DNA from: JAEYLA01 sp035561315
GTDB taxonomy: Bacteria > Bacillota > Clostridia > Christensenellales > CAG-138
DNA: 13,925 nucleotides
NCBI GenBank assembly: GCA_035561315.1
Contig: DATMXR010000186.1
Span: forward strand, 1 to 13,925
Direction of reading: 5' to 3'
Part shown: in pieces, positions 7,300 to 13,197 of the stretch
Position numbering within the stretch: position 1 is the first letter of the stretch
Layout: every line of letters starts with the position of its first letter
The notes under the pieces: model-generated
Database searches by the model: none
Told to the model about the DNA's origin: nothing
Seen by the model: the letters and a program-made list of their open reading frames with translations, nothing else
Made by a program: the position numbers and the translations under genes

Positions 7300-8363
7300 T
7301 TCTTGCCTTCCGCAGCCCGGCGGATGACGTTCAATACCGCGTCGGTGCCGTCCGCATTGGGGGCCTTTCCCATGGCGTCAAGATACCTGGCGCGGTCGGC
7401 GTATAGGCCGGTCAGCGCCTTAGTCAACGTTTCCGGCGTCATACGCTCCTGCTCCAGCACCGCGGCGTAGCCTTTCTTTGCAAAGTAGTTCGCGTTGAGT
7501 ATCTGGTCGCCCCGGCTGGCGGACTTGGGCAGCGGGACGAGCAAAGCGGGTTTTTTCAATGCGAGGAACTCGAACACGGCGTTCGCGCCCGCGCGGGAAA
7601 GCACGATATCCGCCATGGCCAAGAGGTCGGGCAGCTCCTCCGAGATGTATTCGTACTGCACGTATCCCGGCTGCGCGTGAACTTTGGATACCTTATCCTT
7701 GCCGCAGAGGTGCACGATATAAAACGTCTTCAAAAGCTCCGGCAGGGCCGCGCGCAAAGCGTCGTTCACGGCCTGCGCTCCCTGGCTCCCGCCCATCATC
7801 AGCAGCACCGGCTTCGGGCCGGATAGGCCCGTAAACCTGCGGCCGCGCGCCGGAACGCCCGCGTAAAGCTCCCTGCGGATGGGCGTGCCGGTAAACACGC
7901 CCTTTGCGCCCACATGGGAAAGCGTATCCTCAAACGTGACGCACACGGTGGCGGCGTATTTGTCGGCGATGCGGTTAGAGAGCCCCGGCGTATAGTCCGA
8001 CTCGTGCACCACGATGTTCGTAAGCTTCCTCGCCCCCGCCACCACGGGCACGGATACAAAGCCGCCCTTTGAAAACAGGACGTCCGGTCTTATCTTTTTG
8101 ATGAGCTTGCGGGACTGGCCGACGCCGCGGAGCACTCGGAACACATCCGCCACGTTCTTAAAGCTGAAATACCGCCGGAGCTTTCCGGCGCTGACGCAGT
8201 GGTAGGACACGCCTTCCGCCTCCACCAGCCTGCGCTCTATGCCGGCCTTGGTTCCGATATAATGGATCTGATACCCCTCGTCCTTCAAAACGCGCATCAG
8301 CGCGAGGTTGGGGGTGACATGTCCGGCGGAGCCGCCTCCGGTAAATACTGCCGTATGCTGCAT
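7296..8363 (-). CDS. murG: UDP-GlcNAc:undecaprenyl-PP-MurNAc-pentapeptide GlcNAc transferase (MurG family)
   Basis: A 355-residue GT28 glycosyltransferase that adds GlcNAc to lipid I to make lipid II at the cytoplasmic face of the membrane. Glycine loop 1 is GGGSAGHVTP (9-18) with the catalytic-region H15, and glycine loop 2 is MMGGSQGAQAVN (189-200). The donor-binding SRAGANAVFEFLALKKPA contains E265, which lines up with the uridine-ribose-binding glutamate. PLPKSASRGDQILNA corresponds to the P.P....HQ..NA motif, with D in place of H. The text matches the clostridial MurG type (GIERRLVE, SAGKLRRYFSFKN, FSKGGFVSVPVV). AAAGGA lies about seven bases before the ATG. It sits outside any mur/fts cluster, so a second MurG-like paralogue with another acceptor cannot be excluded. 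Confidence 0.85.
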   Translation of the reverse strand: MQHTAVFTGGGSAGHVTPNLALMRVLKDEGYQIHYIGTKAGIERRLVEAEGVSYHCVSAGKLRRYFSFKNVADVFRVLRGVGQSRKLIKKIRPDVLFSKGGFVSVPVVAGARKLTNIVVHESDYTPGLSNRIADKYAATVCVTFEDTLSHVGAKGVFTGTPIRRELYAGVPARGRRFTGLSGPKPVLLMMGGSQGAQAVNDALRAALPELLKTFYIVHLCGKDKVSKVHAQPGYVQYEYISEELPDLLAMADIVLSRAGANAVFEFLALKKPALLVPLPKSASRGDQILNANYFAKKGYAAVLEQERMTPETLTKALTGLYADRARYLDAMGKAPNADGTDAVLNVIRRAAEGKK

Positions 8364-8450
8364 GTGTCGGTCCTTTCGATGCGTCTTCGTCTTGGTTCAG
8401 TTTAGTATATGCCTTTTTTGCGCCGCAGGGTGCCTGCGTTTGCAAAACAG

Positions 8451-8479
8451 AGTATACCACAAAACGCGGCGGCTGTGTT
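8451..8479 (-). promoter_or_regulatory. Extended -10 promoter for murG
   Basis: Minus strand reads TGG then TATACT (8456-8451), an extended -10. A 17-base spacer gives a poor -35, AACACA (8479-8474). Expected start is near 8444, about 80 nt before murG. It overlaps the rarD promoter on the other strand. Confidence 0.55.
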
Positions 8480-8484
8480 AGAAT
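8456..8484 (+). promoter_or_regulatory. Candidate extended -10 promoter for rarD
   Basis: TG-T-TAGAAT (8476-8484) forms an extended -10. The -35 at 17-base spacing is weak (ACCACA, 8456-8461). It would start near 8491, about 70 nt before rarD. It is nested head-to-head with the murG promoter. Confidence 0.45.
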
Positions 8485-8561
8485 AGAGCGTCCGCCGTAT
8501 ATCATCTGCCGCTTTTGGGCCGAGTGTCTGAGGCGGCGGGTTTTTAGAAAGGATTTTCCAA

Positions 8562-9464
8562 ATGAAAGACAAAAAGAGCCTGCTGATGGTGCTTGCGGGC
8601 TACGTGATCTGGGGCGTGCTGCCACTTTACTGGCACGCGCTCTCGGGCATCGACCCCATCGTCATTCTGTGCTGCCGCATCTTGATGTCCGCCGTATGCA
8701 CGACGCTTCTGCTTTTGGTTACGGGGCGGTTAAATGAGCTTTGGGCCGTGATGCGCAACAAAAGCCTGATGAAGTTTCTCATCCCCGCCGCGATTTCCGT
8801 AACCGTCAACTGGGGCGTGTATATCTGGGCGGTGAGCGCGGGGCATGTGACGGACGCCAGCTTGGGGTACTACATGAACCCGCTGGTGGTGTTCCTGTTC
8901 GGCACGCTCATTTTCAAGGAGCGCTGCGGCAAAATGGAGCTGTTCGCGCTTTTGCTCGCGGCGGCGGGCGTGCTTTTGAGCACGCTGCAGTACGGCGCGT
9001 TCCCGTATATCGCCATTACGCTGGCCGTTTCCTTCGCGCTCTACGGCATGTTCAAAAAATTTGCGCATGTGGACGGGACCGTGAGCATCGCGGTGGAAAC
9101 CATCGTCCTCTCCCCCGCGGCGCTGCTGTTCCTGGGTCTCTCTCCGCAAACCCAGGCGGCGTTTCAAACGGCGACGCCGCTGCAGTTCGTGTTTTTGCTG
9201 CTGGCGGGCATCGTGACCGCGGCGCCGCTCATCATGTACACGCAGGGCGTCAACGGCCTGCCCTTTATCACGATGGGCTTTTTGCAGTATGTCTGCCCCA
9301 CGCTGATGCTGATCGTGGGCGTAGCGGTCATGGGCGAGCCGTTTACCGTGGCGCAGGGCGTCAGCTTCGCGTTCATCTGGGCGGGGCTGATCCTGTTCAG
9401 CGTCGGCATGGCGCGCCGGGAAAAGAAGCAGGCGGCGCTGGAAGCTGCGGCGGAGCAGGACTGA
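8562..9464 (+). CDS. rarD: EamA-family transporter RarD
   Basis: A 300-residue inner-membrane protein of the drug/metabolite transporter superfamily. It consists of two EamA repeats (about residues 8-142 and 150-285) giving about ten hydrophobic helices. The start GYVIWGVLPLYWHAL, the central NWGVYIWAVSAGH followed by GYYMNPLVVFLFGTLIFKER, and GFLQYVCPTLMLIVGV are characteristic of the RarD subgroup rather than generic EamA proteins. The substrate of RarD is not firmly known; the old chloramphenicol-sensitive annotation is historical. AAAGGA lies eight bases before the ATG. The gene is alone, divergent from murG and convergent with khpB, and ends in a charged tail (RREKKQAALEAAAEQD). Confidence 0.9.
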   Translation: MKDKKSLLMVLAGYVIWGVLPLYWHALSGIDPIVILCCRILMSAVCTTLLLLVTGRLNELWAVMRNKSLMKFLIPAAISVTVNWGVYIWAVSAGHVTDASLGYYMNPLVVFLFGTLIFKERCGKMELFALLLAAAGVLLSTLQYGAFPYIAITLAVSFALYGMFKKFAHVDGTVSIAVETIVLSPAALLFLGLSPQTQAAFQTATPLQFVFLLLAGIVTAAPLIMYTQGVNGLPFITMGFLQYVCPTLMLIVGVAVMGEPFTVAQGVSFAFIWAGLILFSVGMARREKKQAALEAAAEQD

Positions 9465-9471
9465 GACTTAT

Positions 9472-9636
9472 TGCAGGGGCCTTGCCCCTGCACCCCACCC
9501 AAGGGACACGTCCCTTGAGAATCCCTTTCATCTGAAACGCCCTAAATAGGACGTTTCAGGGACTCATAGTGAGAGAGCCTCCTTCTACAATGCGAGTAGC
9601 ATAAGGAAGGGGTTTGGGGAAACGTAGTTTCCCCAA
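9472..9636. repeat. Palindrome-rich intergenic element, second copy
   Basis: The convergent gap after rarD carries TGCAGGGGC-CTT-GCCCCTGCA (9-bp arms, 9472-9492) and CAAGGGAC-AC-GTCCCTTG (8-bp, 9500-9517). It also carries CTGAAACG/CGTTTCAG with inner CCT/AGG (9532-9559) and TTGGGGAAAC-GTA-GTTTCCCCAA (10-bp, 9614-9636). On the minus strand, 9559-9495 reads hairpin, A..AGGGATTCT linker, hairpin, GGTGG, the same order as plus strand 5609-5675. GGTTTGGGG..ACG.AG at 9611-9627 recurs at 5674-5690 on the same strand (14 of 17 bases). Confidence 0.7.
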
Positions 9637-9689
9637 CACAAAAAAACAGGCGTCGGCGCTGAAAGTGCCGATACCTTGAAACCCTCAAA

Positions 9690-9723
9690 ACGCTAAAGCG
9701 CCCCGTGCAGTGCATGGGGCGCT
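9690..9723 (-). terminator. Rho-independent terminator of the rpmH-khpB operon
   Basis: Seventeen bases after the khpB stop, 13-bp arms (9723-9711 and 9709-9697) close on a single base with one imperfect pair. The minus-strand tail is T-rich but interrupted (TTAGCGTTTTG). A seven-T run follows further down at 9646-9640 and may provide a backup stop. Confidence 0.6.
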
Positions 9724-9739
9724 ATATGTTGCAAATGAC

Positions 9740-10597
9740 TTATTTCTTCGGCGTGATCACGACGCGGCGGTTGGGTTCCTCCCCTTCGCTGTGGGTGGTC
9801 ACGTAGGGGCTGTTCTGCAGCGACGCGTGCAGCACCCGGCGCTCGTAGGGGTTCATGGGCTCCATAGCGATGGGGCGGCCGGTGGACTTGACACGGGCGG
9901 CCTGCCTGCGGGCGAGGCGCACAAGCGTATCCTCCCGCTTGCTGCGGTAATCCTCTGTATCGAGCGTGACGCGCAGGTATTTTTCCTGCTTGCGGGTGCG
10001 GTTGACGGCAAGCGACGTCAGGTACTGCATGGCGTCCAGCGTTTCGCCGCGGCGGCCGATCAAGAGGCCCTTTGTGCGGCTGTCTATGGACAGGCGCACG
10101 CCGTTTTCCACTTCCGCCGCGCGCACGTCCGCTTCCACGCCCATATGCGTGAGCAAGCCCGATAAGAACTGGCCGGCGGGGTGGTTTGCCGCCACCTCGG
10201 CGCTGTACGCATACTCTTCCGCGGGCGGCTGCGGCGCTTTTGAAGGTTCTTCCCGCCTCGTTTGCGGGCGCTCCTCGCGGCGGGCTTCACTTTGCCTTTG
10301 CCCGCCTGGGCGGCTTTCGCGCCGCTCTCCGCCCTGGGGCCGATTTTCGCGCTGCTCGCGCGCCCGTTCGGGCCTTTGCTCCCGTTCTTCTCCCGCGCGG
10401 GGCCTATGTACGGGAAGTTCGTCCTGCCCGCGCTCGGTCAGGCGTACGCGGGCAAGCTTTGCGCCGATGCCGAACAGACCCTTGCTTTCGTTCTGCAACG
10501 TTTCGATCTGTACTTCGTCGATGGAAAGGCCCAGTTCCTGCAGGCCGTGGAAAACGGCTTCATCAATGGAGCGGCCGGTAAATTCCCCGCTTTTCAT
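9740..10597 (-). CDS. khpB: RNA-binding protein KhpB (Jag / EloR)
   Basis: A 285-residue cytoplasmic RNA-binding protein. In Gram-positive bacteria it pairs with KhpA and influences cell elongation and sporulation. Domains in order are Jag-N (1-52; FTGRSIDEAVFHGLQELG..., with KGLFGIGAKLARVRL) and a low-complexity linker (about 55-127) of almost only R, E, Q, P, G and S. Then come a KH domain with its GxxG loop as LLIGRRGETLDAMQYL (178-193) and a C-terminal R3H domain (RPIAMEPMNPYERRVLHASL, then EGEEPNRRVVI). The ATG overlaps the yidC stop (ATGA) with GGAGG just upstream inside yidC, so it is coupled. Position after yidC is the standard locus. The arginine/glutamate linker resembles that of high-G+C Clostridia homologues and is probably disordered. 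Confidence 0.95.
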   Translation of the reverse strand: MKSGEFTGRSIDEAVFHGLQELGLSIDEVQIETLQNESKGLFGIGAKLARVRLTERGQDELPVHRPRAGEEREQRPERAREQRENRPQGGERRESRPGGQRQSEARREERPQTRREEPSKAPQPPAEEYAYSAEVAANHPAGQFLSGLLTHMGVEADVRAAEVENGVRLSIDSRTKGLLIGRRGETLDAMQYLTSLAVNRTRKQEKYLRVTLDTEDYRSKREDTLVRLARRQAARVKSTGRPIAMEPMNPYERRVLHASLQNSPYVTTHSEGEEPNRRVVITPKK

Positions 10598-11583
10598 GAG
10601 TTTCCCTCCTCCGGTTTGGACGCTGCGAGTTCCTTTGCAAACTTCCGGTTCAACAGCAGGTTGGTGCAGGTGGACAGGACGTTGCTGGCCGTCCAGTAGA
10701 TGGCGAACGCCGTGTTGTTGCTGAAGCAGAAGAACGCGGACATGGCCGGCATGATGTAGAGCATGGCCTTGTTGGTGCTCTGCGCCTGAGCCGCGGCGTT
10801 GTTCTGCCCGCCGTCCTGCGCCGCGGGCTTGGGCTGGTTCTTTTGCATGATCCAGCTGGAAAGGAACGTGGTGCCGCCCGCGAGGATGGGCCAGATGAAC
10901 CAGCCGTTGTTTACGCCCTGATACTGCGCCACAAGGGGCGCGATCAGGTTATTATAGGTATCGATCGAGGTCTGTGGAATATTCTTCGGGTCCGCGACGA
11001 TAAACCCGAGCTGCTGGAACGTTGCGAGCGCTTCGGGATGCTCCTGGAAGAATATGAGGTTCTGCAGATCGGGGATGGCCAAAAATTCCTGGGCGGTCAT
11101 GACGACTTCCTTCAGGCCGTTGTCCGGCATCCAGATGTTGTGCACCCACAGGAAGTTGAAGTTCTGGAACAGCGTCGAGTTGCCGGTCTCGTGCAGCTCA
11201 AGAAGGACCTTGATCATCTGCTCGTAGCCCCAGAAGCGGAACGCGGCGATAAAGCAGAAGAACAGCGGCATCATGATGAGCATGGGCAGGCAGCCGCCCC
11301 ACATGCTCACGCCCCGCTCCTTCATCAGCTTGGACTGCGCCTGCTGAAGCTTTTGCGGGTCGTTGCCGTATTTTTTCCTGAGCTTGTCGAGGTCCGGCTG
11401 GATGACCTGCATTTTCATGCTGGATTTGCGGGACTGGATGTCGCCGAACACCGTGATGCCACGGATGATGACGGTGCTGATCAAGATCGTCCAGAAGATG
11501 CTTTCGGCGGTGACGTTCTCATACAGCCACCGCATGCCCAATAAAATCCATGTCGTTAAAAAGAAATCACCTTGCAAGTACAT
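10594..11583 (-). CDS. yidC: Membrane protein insertase YidC (Oxa1 family)
   Basis: A 329-residue polytopic membrane protein that inserts and folds membrane proteins alone or with Sec. The first core helix contains the conserved groove arginine R41 (ISTVIIRGITVF). It is followed by the cytoplasmic hairpin SMKMQVIQPDLDKLRKKYGND...KLMKERGVSMWGGCLPMLIMMPLF. Later helices include WFIWPILAGGTTFLSSW and NKAMLYIMPAMSAFFCF...YWTASNVLSTCTNLLLNRKF. No lipobox cysteine is seen. The segment between helices at about 155-225 is much longer than in typical YidC/SpoIIIJ. In start choice, AGGAGG ends only two bases before this ATG, whereas a TTG two codons on (11577) has ideal eight-base spacing, so the true start may be 11577. 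The frame also stays open up to 11664 without support. It is coupled to khpB downstream. Confidence 0.93.
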   Translation of the reverse strand: MYLQGDFFLTTWILLGMRWLYENVTAESIFWTILISTVIIRGITVFGDIQSRKSSMKMQVIQPDLDKLRKKYGNDPQKLQQAQSKLMKERGVSMWGGCLPMLIMMPLFFCFIAAFRFWGYEQMIKVLLELHETGNSTLFQNFNFLWVHNIWMPDNGLKEVVMTAQEFLAIPDLQNLIFFQEHPEALATFQQLGFIVADPKNIPQTSIDTYNNLIAPLVAQYQGVNNGWFIWPILAGGTTFLSSWIMQKNQPKPAAQDGGQNNAAAQAQSTNKAMLYIMPAMSAFFCFSNNTAFAIYWTASNVLSTCTNLLLNRKFAKELAASKPEEGNS

Positions 11584-11709
11584 GCCCTCCTTCAAGCGAA
11601 TCTTGTCGTGTTCATGGTTCCCCGGGCGCGCCGGAACGACGCTTTGCATGCCCGATCGCGGCATGCCCCGTACGGGGAAAAAGCGGGGGAAAAGGAAACG
11701 GGGGAGCCT
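11584..11709 (-). promoter_or_regulatory. Hairpin-bearing yidD-yidC spacer (possible yidC leader)
   Basis: A 126-nt gap inside an otherwise tight operon. It contains the perfect palindrome CCCCGTACGGGG (11666-11677), a 7-bp stem GCATGCC/GGCATGC (11646-11666) and GTTCC/GGAAC (11617-11637). A seven-codon ATG-TGA frame (11615-11592, MNTTRFA) ends at the yidC ribosome-binding site. Regulation of yidC translation is possible but unproven. Confidence 0.35.
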
Positions 11710-11922
11710 TTATGGGACGGGATCGTACCCGCCCTTTGAAAACGGATTGCAGCGGAGCAGGCGCCATAGGGCAAGCAGGCTTCCGCGCAAAGCGCCGTGT
11801 TTTTCGATGGCGCCGTAGGCGTATTCGGAACAGGTCGGCAGGTATTTGCAGCGGTTTTGGGGCAGGGCCGGGGAAATATACTTTTTATAGAGCTTCAGAA
11901 GGGATAGGAGAATCCGTTTCAT
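11710..11922 (-). CDS. yidD: Membrane protein insertion efficiency factor YidD
   Basis: A 70-residue protein of the UPF0161/YidD family that assists YidC-dependent insertion, peripheral at the inner face of the membrane through an amphipathic N-terminus. The whole family pattern is present: LLKLYKKYISPALPQNRCKYLPTC, SEYAYGAIEKHG, GSLLALWRLLRCNPFSKGGYDPVP, including the three conserved cysteines. Its ATG overlaps the rnpA stop (ATGA), and GGGGGCGG a few bases upstream inside rnpA serves as ribosome-binding site, so it is coupled to rnpA. Position between rnpA and yidC is the canonical order. Confidence 0.95.
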   Translation of the reverse strand: MKRILLSLLKLYKKYISPALPQNRCKYLPTCSEYAYGAIEKHGALRGSLLALWRLLRCNPFSKGGYDPVP

Positions 11923-12347
11923 AAAAGATCCGCCCCCTTGGCCGCTTCCTCCGCCCGCGCGCGGCCGTCAGCCGCGCCCATCAGCTCCGCCTTTTTGAGC
12001 ATTTGCAGCATCGTTTGCCGCAGGCTCAAAAACGGCTCGTCCAACACGCCGGGCCTGGCGATGAATATCAGGTTGTGACCGGGAGAGATCGCGTTCAGAT
12101 AGGGGGAAAGCGCCTCGCGCAGCCTGCGCTTGGCGCGGTTTCGCTGCACGCTGTTGCCGACCTTTTTGCTCACGCAAAAGCCCACCCGTACATGCGTTTC
12201 AGCCTGCAAGACATTGTTTTTCGGCTTTTTCGGCTTGCGGCGGTCGCGCACATATACAAGCGTGAACAATCGGCAGCCCACGGATTTTCCTACGCGGTAT
12301 GTGAACTGAAAATCCCTGTTTTTTTTGAGCGAGTACAAGCGTTTCAA
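11919..12347 (-). CDS. rnpA: Ribonuclease P protein component
   Basis: A 142-residue basic protein that binds RNase P RNA and aids 5' maturation of pre-tRNA. The start KRLYSLKKNRDFQFTYRVGKS, the central VRVGFCVSKKVGNSVQRNRAKRRLREAL (the RNR box) and HNLIFIARPG are diagnostic. A short lysine/proline insert (RKPKKPKNN) precedes the VRVGF strand, and the C-terminal tail is somewhat longer than usual. The start codon is TTG: no ATG or GTG is available near the family N-terminus, and GGAAGG lies about nine bases upstream of the TTG. It overlaps yidD by ATGA. Unusually, 388 nt separate it from rpmH, with hairpins in between. Confidence 0.95.
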   Translation of the reverse strand: MKRLYSLKKNRDFQFTYRVGKSVGCRLFTLVYVRDRRKPKKPKNNVLQAETHVRVGFCVSKKVGNSVQRNRAKRRLREALSPYLNAISPGHNLIFIARPGVLDEPFLSLRQTMLQMLKKAELMGAADGRARAEEAAKGADLL

Positions 12348-12484
12348 TCTGCGCGCCCTTCCGGCAAGACCTGTATCCGCCCTTTATGTAAGAGCGGGTG
12401 ACGCCAATCATGCTCCGGTGAAACGACCTAAGCTCAGCCATCGATAACGTCTTTCCGACTCTATCGATGGGTTTTCTGTAGGTT

Positions 12485-12510
12485 AAAATGCCGCTCATGG
12501 CGGCATTTTT
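12485..12510. terminator. Possible bidirectional terminator between rpmH and rnpA
   Basis: Ten-base perfect arms AAAATGCCGC / GCGGCATTTT with loop TCATG. Plus strand ends in TTTTT; minus strand ends in TTTTAACC. If active leftward it would limit read-through from rpmH into rnpA. Confidence 0.5.
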
Positions 12511-12649
12511 CCCGCCGATTTGACGCACATGCCGCCAAATCGGATTAAGATGTGGCGGATTGCGATCCCCACACCCCCTGAAGGCAGGTTTGCCAGCAGC
12601 ATGCCGGGCATGGCCCGGCCTTATTCACGGTGTGCGCCGCGAAAAGTCC

Positions 12650-12683
12650 CGCAAATAAGAACAGGCGGACCGGACGCCCGCCT
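12650..12683 (-). terminator. Possible partial terminator after rpmH
   Basis: On the minus strand AGGCGG (12683-12678) and CCGCCT (12668-12663) form a stem with a nine-base loop, followed by GTTCTTATTTG. It lies 53 nt after the rpmH stop. The stem is short and the T-tract interrupted, so it may act as an attenuator. Confidence 0.35.
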
Positions 12684-12735
12684 CCAAATCTGTGGCCCCG
12701 CGCCCCCGGCGATCCGGCGGGCACACCTGAAGCGG

Positions 12736-12870
12736 TTACGCGCTCAGGCGCTTTCTGCCCTTTAAACGCCTGCGCTTCAATACGTTGCGGCCATCGCTGG
12801 TCTTCATGCGCTTACGGAACCCGTGCACCTTGCTGCGCTGCCTCTTTTTAGGCTGGTACGTCATGAACAT
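12736..12870 (-). CDS. rpmH: 50S ribosomal protein L34
   Basis: A 44-residue basic protein of the large ribosomal subunit. The translation, starting MFMTYQPKKRQRSKVHGF and continuing RKRMKTSDGRNVLKRRRLKG, matches L34 (family pattern M-K-R-T-[FY]-Q-P...HGFR.RM....GR.V...RR.KGR..L). Choosing the ATG at 12870 gives the usual 44 residues, with GAGGG about nine bases upstream. The ATG at 12864 would give 42 residues and lose the start alignment. The usual K-R at positions 2-3 reads F-M here, a small oddity. A strong promoter lies about 130 nt upstream. It heads the leftward operon rpmH-rnpA-yidD-yidC-khpB, but dnaA, its usual divergent neighbour, is replaced by degV. Confidence 0.95.
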   Translation of the reverse strand: MFMTYQPKKRQRSKVHGFRKRMKTSDGRNVLKRRRLKGRKRLSA

Positions 12871-13001
12871 TGCTCTAAACCCTCTTTTCTATGGATGGTA
12901 AACCGGGCGTGATTACCAGATGTAGCGTACTACCCGGCAAATACTCACAAAATATGGAGCAAACACCCTATTTACGGGCGGTTTCGCCCATTGCCTGTAT
13001 A

Positions 13002-13031
13002 AGTATAGTGGAAAAACGCCCAAGCTGTCAA
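13002..13031 (-). promoter_or_regulatory. Promoter of the rpmH operon
   Basis: Minus strand TTGACA (13031-13026), an 18-base spacer and TATACT (13007-13002). Expected start is near 12995, giving a leader of about 125 nt before rpmH. Confidence 0.8.
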
Positions 13032-13092
13032 GCACTTTACCCGGCATAAAAATTTGCTCACATAAATGTCACGCCAACTACATCGCGCCGTA

Positions 13093-13121
13093 TTGCTTTT
13101 ATAAGGTACAACGGCTAAAAT
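13093..13121 (+). promoter_or_regulatory. Promoter of degV
   Basis: TTGCTT (13093-13098), a 17-base spacer and TAAAAT (13116-13121). Expected start is near 13128, about 70 nt before the ATG. The surrounding DNA is A+T-rich for this window. Confidence 0.6.
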
Positions 13122-13197
13122 GTTAGAAAAGACTGCTGTTGAGCAGCCGGGGTCGGCGCGCCGTCCTAAGCCGCCCCCGAATTGAAGGAGGTTGCCG

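Larger units (their letters stand above)
12348..12735. other. 388-nt hairpin-rich gap between rpmH and rnpA
   Basis: No supported protein gene. Inverted repeats are CCATCGATA/TATCGATGG (12438-12470) with an inner GTC-TTTCC-GAC, and AAAATGCCGC-TCATG-GCGGCATTTT (12485-12509, perfect 10-bp arms, A-run and T-run, so a possible terminator both ways). Others are CCGATTTG/CAAATCGG (12515-12543), GCCGGGC-ATG-GCCCGGC (12603-12619) and AGGCGG/CCGCCT (12663-12683). In most Firmicutes this gap is far shorter. The hairpins could separate rpmH from rnpA expression or form a leader for rnpA. Confidence 0.6.
12871..13197. other. 327-nt divergent region between rpmH and degV
   Basis: No gene and no cluster of DnaA boxes. 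It contains the leftward rpmH promoter (13002-13031) and a rightward degV promoter (13093-13121). The rpmH leader of about 125 nt has a GGGCG-AAAC-CGCCC hairpin (minus strand, 12990-12977) and a CCGGG/CCCGG pairing (12936-12932 with 12907-12903). Confidence 0.65.

Noticed and set aside
12418..12424. GTGAAAC, a parS half-site; also CTGAAACG/CGTTTCAG at 9532-9559
   Set aside because: No full 16-base parS and no Noc-binding site (ATTTCCCGGGAAAT) was found; the halves at 9532 are spaced as hairpin arms, not as a parS palindrome.
12621..12629. DnaA-box-like TTATTCACG
   Set aside because: A single near match without neighbours; there is no origin signature next to rpmH.
12520..12765. Plus-strand open frames over the rpmH-rnpA gap and rpmH
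   Set aside because: Partly antisense to rpmH and without ribosome-binding site or family features.
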